Assembly (NCBI GenBank): GCA_020081605.1
Contig: JAHREC010000018.1
Coordinates: 4,402,001 to 4,466,000 of the forward strand
DNA: 64,000 nt
Source: Albifimbria verrucaria
Lineage: Eukaryota > Ascomycota > Sordariomycetes > Hypocreales > Stachybotryaceae
Direction of reading: 5' to 3'
The notes under the pieces are model-generated. The model was given only the letters and a program-made list of their open reading frames with translations. It was not told where the DNA came from and searched no databases. The number at the start of each line of letters is the position of its first letter. The stretch's first letter is position 1. Made by a program: the position numbers and the translations under genes. This document shows, in pieces, positions 12,031-22,641 of this stretch.

Positions 12031-15000
12031 CTAGTCATGATCCTCTATGTAAACGTGTGAGCTAGGAATAAGCCCTTTTCGCCATTCTTCTTCCGCACTC
12101 GCCACCACTCACCCCGAATGTGACTGCCTCCTAAAATATCGTCTTTCGAGAACGACATCTCACTGGAATCGTTTGGGTCGGCTTCATAGCCAAAGAGGGC
12201 CTTGATGCGATATCGATATGCGTACACGTCAGTATCCATGGCGGGAGCTTGAGTCGCCTCTTCTCCAGCGTCGTGCTCCTGTTCTGGTAGCAGCATCAAC
12301 CATTCGCTGGGAACAAGACCCTTCTCACCATTCTCCTTGCGCACCCGCCACCACCGGCCGCTGATATCGCTACCTCCAAGAAGCTCGTTTTTGCAGAATG
12401 ATAAGGCATTGTGATCATTTGGATCTGCATCATAGCTGAAGAGGGCTTTGATACGGTATCTGTATGATGAGTGTCGATATGAGAATAACGAAGAAGGTAC
12501 AGGGAAGACCGGCTCTTCTTCTTCCCCAATAACCTCACCCATTCATTTGGAATGGTCCCTGTTATGCCATTGCTCATCCTAGCCGGCCACCACTTGGACT
12601 CTATAGTTTCAACGTCAAACTCGTCATCTTTGGAGAAAGATAGCTGATCAGGCACGTCGGGGTTATGATCGTAACTGTAAATCGCTCTGGCTCGATATGG
12701 AAATTCCAAAGGTGTATGTGGTACAGGGTCTGGAATTGTTGCGTCTTCCTCACTCTCTGTAGGCTCTTCATCGCTCTTTACGGGCTCTCCTTCTCTGTCT
12801 GTAGGCTCATCTTCTAGTAGTAGAACCACATAGTCACGTGGAATGACACCCTCCCTGCCATTTTGTTGCCGCGCTTGCCATTGCGTGTCGAAGGTAATAG
12901 AGTGGACCTCAAGAATTTCATTTCTTGAGAATGACAACTCATCGGGGCTGCCTGGATGAGCCTCATAGTTGCGTATAGCTCTGGCGCGGAGCAGATATTC
13001 CAGGGTATCAGAGGGCGTAGCTTTTTTCCTTCTAGCTCCTCGTTTTGATGAGGGTTTTTGATCTCGAGAGTGTCGTCCTCGAGAGCATCGTATTTCAGAA
13101 ACGATGGCCTATCTACTTCATTCGGAATGGCCTTATGACTGAATGTAGCTTCCGTAATAGATGGGTAATCTGGGGATCCGAAAGATCCTCTCTCAACCTG
13201 GGATAGAATATCGTTTTCTTGGGGTTCTTCCTCTGATAGCAAAACTACGTGGCTCTTTGGAACGATGCCTTCGTCACCATTCTGCTTCTTTGCCAACCAC
13301 CATCCCTTCTCCGTGTACTGACCAACTGCGAGAATTTCGTCCTCTGATAATGAGAGTCCATAGGCGTTTGACGGGTCAGCTTCGTAGCCCTGCATAACCT
13401 TGGCATATAAGGGTGTTCTTGATCGACCTGGACTTGATGACCCAACCCTGTAGACTTCCGAGTCATATTGGGCAGTTCATCATCAGTGTTCTGCTCTGAG
13501 CTGGCTACCCTATCAGAAACGATTCCAGTTGCATTTCTTGATTCATTTAAATCATCGTTTCCGGGCATATCTCGTGGTAGAACAAACAGAGACAACTCCT
13601 CCAGATGGCCAGCGAGATGGTCAAGGAGCTTTCCGAGGTAGAGTGAAGCTGGGCACATGGGACAGCCGATAATTTCTGTTTCATCAATTGGTCTCTCGCA
13701 CATCTCCAAGAGAAGTGGCAGCTGCTTATCAGTCCAGGAACCGGAATGTGACTCCTCTAGGTGTTCCCTCACGAAGTCTTTGGTGGGAAAAGATAATGAG
13801 CATTCTTGGCAGATCCACGCACGCCGGTGCATCTGCATCTCGTGATAGATCCAATCGTGCCTGGTCGTATACATCTTTGCACCGTTCGGACAGTTTTGGA
13901 AAGTGCAAACATATGGACGGAGGTCACGGAAGACGTGGCGCCTATAATCTCGTGTCAGCTTGTGTCCAGATCATGGATAATAGGCCGAACTTGAAGACTA
14001 TTGAGACGTACTTCCAGACCAGTCTATCTTTTATCTCAAGATTCATATGGCAATAAGGACACTCAAAAGGCTCGCCTCTCTGAGCAGCAGCAGGAAGGTC
14101 TGGGACTCGGGTAGAAACTCTGTCGCCAACTACTGTCTCGGCATAGATAGTTCGAGGAGGCCCTGACTCCGTGTCGGTCTCGAAGATAGCGGATTTGGTA
14201 ACAGATGAGAATGTCTGAACGGTTGGTATGGTTGTCACAGACTTTACCACACTCGACTCGCTAGGTGTTGTTCCTTCACTTTGTAGGAAAGTTCCTCGCA
14301 CCGCGACGTGTACAGGTCGTCTCTTGTTTTCTTGACGCATTATTTCGGTCGGCTGTGTGTTTTCTTGACCGGGTGATGTGTCGGGATGGTATGGATGCTG
14401 TGACCAATACCGAAATTGCTCTCGACGGCGTGTGTTTGCAGTAGCTAGTCGTTTACAGAGAAGATATATAGGTGTCTCTTCCTCCTCTAATCTTTGGGAA
14501 ATGATTTCCTCTGAGACAACAAGCTCGCCTTCGACACCTACAGCTGCCCTATGATTACCATCGTGGAGCCATTGGTGTATCTTTTGTCGAACATGGGCTA
14601 AATCATAGTTGTATGTGGCATCTTCTGTAACTCTAGCTTGTTCGCTATGAAGGTATCTACCGGAAAGACCTGGGCGGCGGAGTAAGGATCCAAGTCGATA
14701 CAAGGTCTGGATGCTCTCTCTGTGTGTGAGAGAGCAACGGAAAGTCTGGCCGTTTGTCGACTGCGGGAAGGTTGGGGACATTCTCATCCAACCCCTGTGC
14801 ATTGTTCTCCTCTTCTGACGACCATTCGCTCGATGAGCTGCTCATCGAGTGGTCGCTAGTCGGGGTGGCTTCCGTATCATCGTTCAATACCATATCAAAG
14901 ACTAGTCTGTAAGCATGAGATATTCTAAGGTTATAAACATAAATTACACTTACTTCGATCGATCTGATTACTTATGTGTTGGAACAACCCAAGCACGTTC

Positions 15001-15482
15001 TCCCTTAGCTCTTTATCATGGCGCAAATGTGAGTCGAGCGATCCTCTTGCGTTGGAAGGCAACTGAGCTTTGAACTCTTGACCCCAAAGCTTGAGCCGTC
15101 CGTACTCATCGAGGAGCTGATGGAGATTGACATGGCTTATTTTAGAAGTCTCTGTAATAGTGTTGCTCGGTGAGTGTAGATGGTCTCCAAGGTCACCCTG
15201 AAATTGTCCGGGATCCCCATGTCCTGTCTTGTCCCATCCTCCCGCAGTAAGAATTACTCGTTTGAAACCATCAAGGACACTACTGAACAAGTCTGAAAGC
15301 TCCGAGGTCACAGAGTCCTTGCCACGTTTAATTGCTGTGGCCCGAGCTTCCGGTTCATGCGCTTCCCAGAGAAAGAAAGCACATTTTCGGTCCTCTACTG
15401 ATGGGCAGCGTAAATCTATAGTTTGATATAAACGATTAACGCTGTTGTGAACAATAAGAATGAGATGATGGTATCCGTACAA
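12031..15482 (-). CDS. C2H2 zinc-finger protein with five tandem C-terminal SH3 domains (several frameshifts)
   Basis: A large multidomain protein, over 1,000 residues. The helical N-terminal exon (about 15340-14952) has SELSDLFSSVLDGFKRVI and RGSLDSHLRHDKELREN, typical of a group of ascomycete C2H2 proteins. The middle exon contains FECPYCHMNLEIKDRLVWK. After a 70-bp intron (13942-14011), three zinc-finger-like units follow: RPYVCTFQNC, WICQECSLSF and IIGCPMCPASLY. Five SH3 domains then lie at about 13413-13222, 12988-12803, 12697-12524, 12464-12282 and 12218-12040. They show the ALYxY-like start, the WW/W core and PxxxV. Units 4 and 5 are nearly the same, suggesting recent duplication. Frame breaks at about 14718, 13404, 13025, 12526 and 12072 fit single-base indels, and the splice phase at 14945 also needs one. 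With the last break repaired, domain 5 ends normally as PSSHVYIEDHD, stop 12031. The 5' start is uncertain. Confidence 0.75.
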
Positions 15483-16256
15483 CGTAACCCTTTGGTAGGG
15501 CCTTCTTTACGAACTGCGCGCCAAACCGGAGGAAGACCGCAGGAGCAGAGCCATGATCCGTTCTTATATGAGCCATTCTCGAATGTGGAATGAGTTAGAA
15601 CCATGGTGAAGCACCGGATGTCATGGTACCCTTGACTTCTTTTGACTGCGCACAAGAAGGCTTTGACTAATGGATGAATTTTATGCGATGAACACGTGGA
15701 TGTCGAATCATATCGACATAACAGTTGAGCCAAATTTCACCACCTAGGGTAGTACATTTCATGAAGCTGGAGCTGTCTTTTGATAAATGCAAACTGTTGC
15801 AGAAGTCAATATTGTTTAATGAACGGCGCAACTCATGCTGACATTGGGGTGTGTCCTTGGCAAACAGCCGTTCTATTTGCTCTAATGGCACTTGAAAATG
15901 CTCGGCGAGCTTGAACCCGGCAGTGCACCTGATACTGTCGCTGAATGGTCACCGATGTCAATTATTCATTATGGCTGTGCAAGCTTGCGGGGATATGGCC
16001 TGGCGCAGTCTTCTAATTGAGGCTCTGCGAACCACGTAGCCCTTTGGCTTAATCATAGCTGCGGCATCCTTGTTACGCCTAGCGTGCGTGTAAATATGTT
16101 ATGCCGGATAACTTCGGGAAAGGATCGCAGGCCTGCATATTGCCCAGACAATCCCTCCTTCCTGCACTTGTTAGGAGGCCTATACCATGACACCAGAAGC
16201 TGGCACACCATGGGATACCTTGAACCACACAGAACACTGATGCCAGTCACTTTGTT
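15483..16256. other. Divergent intergenic region, possible extra exon
   Basis: About 770 bp between the heads of the C2H2-SH3 gene (-) and the HeLo-like/DUF7580 gene (+). It should hold both promoters. A minus-strand open stretch at about 15930-15667 includes KLAEHFQVPLEQIERLF, which looks like a short helical segment and could belong to an upstream exon of the C2H2 gene. Splice sites linking it are not clear, so I leave it uncalled. Confidence 0.35.
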
Positions 16257-18206
16257 ATGGAGGTAGCAGGATTGGCATTAGGAGGCATTCCCATCCTTCT
16301 GTATGCCTTGGATAATTATCAAAGGTACGCACCAAAGTACACCGTATCCAGCTGGAGTATCCAGCGGCTGAGTGTCAATCGCTAGATGTCTCCAGCCTGC
16401 CAAGAACTTTTGGAAGTATGAGTCCACGTTGAGGACTATTAGAATGAATGTCTTCATTCAACAGGAACAGCTAGACACCACTTTGAGAAATATTGGACTA
16501 TCAAAACCGACCGCCGAAGAGCTCCACGTTCATCTAAAATCTTCGTATCCGAACAAGGCTGGCGAATTCATCAACATTCTCTCTCATATGGACGGTCTAG
16601 TGCAAAAGCTGATGGACAAATTGGATGTTGATACAAGAGGTAAAGTATGTGGAACCCGCACTGTTCAAACTGAGATTTAGCATCTAATCTTTCCAGCCCT
16701 GTTGGACAACTGAGCCACCAGAACGGGCGGACTGGGAATGGAGGCAGGTAAGGCGTAGTTTTGGCCATCGCGAGAGGGAGGCTCTCATCAGTGAGTTACA
16801 GTATTGGAATGACGCTCTCAGAAACGTCTTTGAGAAACAGGAGATTCCCTCAGACGAGTCGGATCCACTGGTCGAAGAACTTCAAGCTCAGTTCCAGCCT
16901 AAAAACTGCGACACCATTAGAGATCACCTGCGGCTATTGCATAGCACACTATCCACGAGCTCATCCTGGAGTTGCCAATGTGGTGAACACAGAGGAGTCT
17001 CAGATTGCTGTGGCACCTAGAGAAAAGTCTTGCACCAGGGACATTTTCAATGGGACTGCAGAAAGAGGGTGTATGGCACTCGTTGAGAATGGAGGTGGAA
17101 AAGAAGCAAGAAGCAATACCTCAGTCCCCTCCTTCATCCGCATCTGCACCCATATCACCTACAGGGCTACCTTATCCAGGATCGACATCACGGCGTGAGA
17201 GATTGAAACAGTCTCTTCTCCAGCCATGGAGAAGAAAATCAAGCTCCAATATTACTGTGCCTCTAGCAAGTAAGTAATCTCTTTGCTGTACAAAGGATTG
17301 TGTAAGAAACTCAGCAACAGACAGAAGGGCTGACAATGGGATCAAGATCTATCGCCTGCACTGTCGATACCACAAGACATTCCAATTAACTGTCTATGCA
17401 CTTTTGCGAACCAACCATTGAATCGAAACTGTGGCGTTATGGAAGTGCCATCCATAAGCCCTGCTGAACCCCGTCAGCACATCCGTGTTGAAGCTGTCAC
17501 AACAAAGACAGAATGCACAAATCTCACCGATCTGGTCTCAGTTCTCGAAGGAAGCCAAAACCCTTCAACAACCCATCAGTCCATGCTCTCTCGAAAAGAC
17601 CGGCTGGCCGTTGCAGCAGCGGCAGCCTGGGCGGCACTCTATCTCTGCGGTTCTCCTGGATACCAACAGACTGGGATGGGAAATCAGAGATCAAGCTTTT
17701 CGTCCCAGATGCGAATCCCAATCTCTCACGACTCGGAATCACTAAATCTGAGCCAGCAGTTTCCTGCGTATTCAAGCCGCCTGCAGCAGGTCATACTATC
17801 AGCCATACCCATGAGATGCTCTCCGAAGCAGATCGCTTCCAAGGCAATCAGATTCGTAACAAGACCCTTTTGCTCTCGGGATCCTACTTATTGAGCTTTG
17901 TCTCAACAGCACGTTCGAAAAACTGCGCCACGAGACGCTGGGCGTCAATATCTCTCCGGCACTCGACCCCGACTCGACTGTGCCAGACGATTTTGACGTG
18001 GCTAATCGACTGGCAGACAAGGTGTACTTGGAGGCTGGGTATTCATATGGCTATGCTGTACAGCGGTGCCTGCGGTGTGAGTTTCCTGGTAGGGATGTCA
18101 CCAAAAGCTTCGAGTTCTCGCAGTTCCGCCGGAGCTTTTTAATGGTGTGGTAGCTCCTGTACAGGCGACCTTTGCAGCACAACCTGTTTCGTGTTTAAGA
18201 CTTTGA
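16257..18206 (+). CDS. HeLo-like N-terminal domain plus DUF7580 protein (four exons, five frameshifts)
   Basis: Four exons: 16257-16324, 16386-16644, 16697-17269 and 17321-18206. They give about 596 residues once single missing bases at about 16990, 17343, 17658, 17866 and 18139 are allowed for. The N-terminus MEVAGLALGGIPILLYALD begins a helical domain of the kind found at the head of fungal STAND, HeLo-like and prion-inhibition proteins. The C-terminal half matches what I know of DUF7580: IPINCLC, LSRKDRLAVA, then (frame-corrected) ALGILLIELC and AVQRCLRCEF, with a final VVAP segment. The ALGILLIEL and RCL pattern resembles the C-lobe of protein kinases. No catalytic HRD or DFG motif is visible. 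A role in cell death or self/non-self responses is inference from architecture only. Confidence 0.75.
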
Positions 18207-20071
18207 TACCTGTAGGGTATGATAAGGGGCCGTATTTGACTAGCCATGTGTTACATAAGGATATATACATATATGGACAGCAAAGAGAGTCATGATATAG
18301 GACAGCAATGTGTTACAAAGACCATGTCATGTAAATGAATACTTACTTCACTCTGAGATGAATTTAGTCAACGAGAAATACAGTACTAGGCTCAAAAGCA
18401 AAGAGCTTGGATCAAGATTACTTGGGTATCAATACGTCGACCTTGCGATCACCACTTGATAAGCCGAGGATGACATGGGAGGCTTCTTACTATGCTCACC
18501 ACATAGTCAGTGGAGCAGAGTAGTCCAGTCCAGTCAGACTTAGGTTGAATTGCGTTAGTTCCAGATGGGCACAGACGGCAACAGTTCGGAGATAGAACCA
18601 AGATCCGGGGTAAGGTAAAAAGACAAAAGGATCTTTGGCTCGGTTGCAACGCAACGGTGGGCGCCACGCGTTTCCGATGCATGGACTCCCATTGCGTTCG
18701 CTTTCGGTGCACATCGTATGTACGAGGAGGGTTGGTGGATGCTAGTGGATCTGATAGCCTGCATGCAGATAGACACCTTGACTCATTCGCCATGGGATGA
18801 AGACGCCGTAAGATGTACTGTAAGAGACGACACTATTTCGGTAAGTTTTACGGGGTGGGTCTGGTCATGGACATGACATGACAGTATTGGGTCTTGTTGA
18901 AGCAGAAGAAGCAAAAGAAAATAAAAATCACTAAAAATTCAACAGGAAAAAAAGGGACGGGACCCTCCGGCCGGACTTTTTGATCCACACTTCACCGCAC
19001 GTTACTGCATTGGGACAAACGTTACCAATAAGGAAAGTCTGGATTAGGAAATGCTGTGGCGTGGTGACTCGGTTGGCTTGGTTTCCATAAATCAAGGAAC
19101 CTGCTACAGTATTGCGTTGCAGTATGGTTCTGTTTAAGCCTAATAAAAGGACGCGTTTGCTGCAGCAGAAGCAGTGGAGGTAGGCCCCATCATGGCTCTT
19201 AGGTAAACCCGCCCATCTGTGCTGTGCGTTCTGTACTTGTACTGTATGCCTGCCCTGATGATGATCATGGGTCATGGATGCGGCCAGACGATTGGAGGAG
19301 CAGCGGGTCCGCTGATTAATTGATTGACTTGGATATCGGTCTCCGGCGATGCCCACTCGAATCGAGTCTTTGGCTTCCCCATCTCACCTCGTTGCCGGGT
19401 CCGCGCTATGACCGAGCCGCGGGCCTAATCAAACCCGAGCTCCAGATGGGCGCCCTCAACCCAACTAACATGAATGATGGCCCCTGGTCTGGTTCGAGCG
19501 GGACGATGCACTCGTCATGGCGCCCATACCTGTTGCGGTTACTGGACGTTCGCTGCTGTGCTAGGCTGCCTTCCGTCTGCCTTCCATGCCGATACCCGGC
19601 AAGGGTAGGCGAATAAAAGGGTTCGTCGTGCCAGTTTTGCTTGCCGGCAAAAAACAGACAAAAGACATAAGTCATGACAAGGGCGTGGAGGAACGAGCAA
19701 CCAGGAAATCCAATTGTGCAACCATAAAGACGTCTGTCTTTGACCACATTTTTTCACAGGCATATCTCCAGTTCTTCCTAATTATTAGGATTTATTTGGT
19801 TTCATCCCACAGAGTCCCTTCTCCTTCGCTGTTGGTCCCCGAAGCCCGAATTTTTTTCCATCCGTTCTAGGCGCAGTCCGTCCATATTCCTGCGCGGGTC
19901 CATCTCCACCGAACCACATCTTGGGATAGACATAGAAATCAGTTCTAAAGATACAAAATTTTCCCTTTTGCCAGGCTTCTGAGGAACAGAAGAAAGAAAA
20001 AAGCGAGACATTCAAAGACAAAAATCCATAGGGTTGGTCAAGGTTTAAGACAAAGGTCTCAAAGAAAAACC
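18207..20071. other. Long intergenic region, no gene seen
   Basis: About 1.9 kb between two + strand genes. The first part is the 3' end of the DUF7580 gene and an AT-rich stretch (18240-18420). The last 330 bases (19740-20071) are A-rich and end in a strong AACCATGG start context, so they are probably the leader of the transporter mRNA. Short open frames between show no family features. Confidence 0.5.
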
Positions 20072-21941
20072 ATGGCTGCGGCCTCAGCCACTCCGACGTG
20101 GCCCACAAGCTCTGACACAACTGTCAACGTCGACCGCGATGCGCCAGGAGCAATTGGGACGTCTTCCGGAGACGATCAAGTCGACTCGGGCAGGGACGAG
20201 AAGCGGGCAGTAAACTTGTCATCAGCTTCATCGGTAACATCTTCACCTGAACTGCCACCAGCAGCAGCACCTCTCCACCGAATGGCTCCGGTCAAGATGC
20301 TGCGGCTGCCACTCCCGGCTCAGACGACCCGGAGGCGGGCAGGACAAAGGTAGAGACGACACTCGTCGTTTTCGCTCTTTGTCTTGCTCTTTTCCTCGCT
20401 GCTCTCGATGTCACCATTATCGCCACGGCCATTCCGGCCATCTCAGCCCACTTCAACTCTAGTCTGGGCTACATTTGGGTCGGCAGCGCATATCTGCTGG
20501 GTAACGCCGCCTTCGTTCCAACCTGGGGCAAGATTTCCGACATCTTCGGCCGCAAGCCCGTTCTGCTGGCTGCTGTCGTCATCTTCTGGATCGGCTCGCT
20601 GCTTTGCGCCCTGGCCAACAGCATGGGCATGCTCATCGGAGCTCGTGCTATTCAGGGTGTTGGTGGCGGCGGTATTATTGTCCTGCCCAATATCTGCGTC
20701 TCCGATCTCTTCTCCATGCGCAACCGCGGCATGTACTTTGGTATCCTTGGAATGGTTTGGGCCATCGCCTCTGCTTTGGGGCCGATTCTGGGTGGCGTCT
20801 TTACCAGCCAGGTCTCCTGGCGCTGGTGCTTCTGGATCAACCTGCCCTTGTCCGGCGTCGGGTTCGTGATTCTGGTCTTCGTTCTCAAGCTACACAACCC
20901 CAGGACCCCCATAAAGCAAGGCTTGGCTGCTATCGATTGGGCCGGCAGCTTGCTCATCATTGGCGGCACTCTCATGCTGCTCCTCGGTCTCGAGTTTGGT
21001 GGTGTCCAGTATGCCTGGACCTCAGCTACCGTTCTCTGCCTCATCATCTTCGGTCTCGTCACTATCGGTCTCTTCGTTGTCGCCGAATGGAAATGGGCCA
21101 AGTACCCCGTTATCCCCGTCCGCCTCTTCTCCCACAGGACCAGCATCGCCGCTTACGGTCTGGCATTTACACACGCCTTTACCTTCATGTCAGGTAGCTA
21201 TTGGCTGCCGCTCTACTTCCAGGCCGTGCTCGCGGCCTCATCGCTGATGTCCGGTGTTTACTTGCTGCCCTTTGTCATGTCCTTGTCCTTTGTATCCGCA
21301 GGAACAGGCATCTTCATCAAGAAGACGGGCAAGTACAAGATCCCAATCTCCACCGGTATGTTTATTACCGTCCTGGGCTTTGGTCTCTTTATCGACCTTG
21401 GATCCAAGGTCAACTGGGCTAAGCTTGTCCTCTACCAACTGGTTGCCGGTATTGGAATCGGTCCCAACTTCCAGGCCCCCTTATCGCCCTGCAGACCAAC
21501 GTGAAGCCTCACGACATCGGCGCTGCAACGGCCAGTTTCGGTTTCCTGCGCCAGATGGGCACTTCTATCTCTGTGGTTATTGGCGGTGTTATCTTCAACA
21601 ACGAGATGCAGAAGCAGCAGTCCCGGCTTCAGCTGGAGCTTGGCCCCGAGCTGGCAGGCAGGCTCTCCGGACACAACGCTGCGGGCAACGTCGAGTTTGT
21701 TGCTGGTCTGAAGGGACGAGACGGTGACATCGCGCGCGAGGCTTACTGGAACGCTATGAAGACCATGTACATTGTCTACACGTGTTTTGCGTTTGTAGGC
21801 TTCATCATCAGTTTATTCATCCGCCAGAAAGACTTGAGCAAGCAGCATCAAGAGCACAAGACGGGTCTCAACACACTGGCGGGCAGACCGCGGGCAGAGC
21901 CTCAAGATGAGGAGAGTAACAAGGAAGTGCAACAAAAGTAG
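20072..21941 (+). CDS. MFS multidrug transporter, DHA2 (14-TMS) family (two frameshifts)
   Basis: Proton-coupled efflux carrier of the plasma membrane or vacuole. The hydrophilic Ser/Ala-rich N-terminus (about 90 residues) is followed by TLVVFALCLALFLAALDVTI (TM1). Next come motif A-like WGKISDIFGRKPV, a Gly-rich ARAIQGVGGGG, and the antiporter motif C region ALGPILGGVF with VSWRWCFWINLPL, typical of DHA2. The reading frame breaks at about 20275 and in a CCCCC run at 21476-21480. Supplying one base at each gives about 623 residues, normal for a 14-TMS pump. No introns are needed. The substrate is unknown; drugs, mycotoxins or metabolites are typical of the family. No biosynthetic genes lie nearby, so it is unlikely to be a cluster transporter. 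Confidence 0.9.
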
Positions 21942-22641
21942 ATATAATTGGGTTGATTAACCTGCACATTAGAATCGGTTCAACATGTACATAGAGCATT
22001 CTTACTATACTAACTATCCTCCAATGTATATGTCTCGGAGGCGCTTACATTAATTCAACATTTTCAAACATGGCATCTTGAATTGTGCGTTAAGATCTAT
22101 GGATAATGTCAATCACAAATTGGTAATATAAGACAAATAATGACAGTATAAAGAATATTTTTATGTGCATCTGTCAATGTTCCAATTTCTGAGCATCTCG
22201 AGACCAAGACATGCCTCACCTGAGGAGATGGTCCGTGCCGTTGCTATAGCAACACTCTTTACCGATTTGTGTTGATCCTGGCCCGCCCTACCAAATGGAG
22301 CGACCATACATGCAAGGTTCCTGGCCACTCCCCACTAGCATTACACTGATCAATCACAAAAGTATTGCGGTAAGGTTGCTTTTGTGTTTGGACGTAAATA
22401 ATTCCTTCTTTGCGATCATTCAGCAGTCTTTCGCGCGCTTCATCGACCCGGTGCCTCGCCAGGGCTTTGTTGTTTCACCTCCCTCACCAACCTCACAAGT
22501 CGTCAAGCTGGCTCTGAGGCGACAAACGCGCTCCGACCGGGAGCCAAACCGGCCGACCATGGGGTCCAGCGTCAGGGCAGGCACCGCCAGTCGCAGCGGC
22601 ATACGACCCCGACCAGACCCTCGACGGCGAGGTTAGCGACC
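21942..22641. other. Intergenic region and kinesin leader
   Basis: About 700 bp between two + strand genes. The first half (21950-22160) is AT-rich 3' flank. Near the end, an ATG at 22559 opens a short basic frame, MGSSVRAGTASRSGIRPRP, resembling the Arg/Ser-rich head of fungal kinesin-5. It stops at 22636, six bases before the kinesin ATG at 22642. With one more indel it could be the true N-terminus of that gene. Confidence 0.4.

Noticed and set aside
12031..12080. Truncated fifth SH3 domain ending GLFLAHTFT
   Set aside because: One missing base near 12072 restores PSSHVYIEDHD and a normal SH3 end, so the truncation is probably an artefact.
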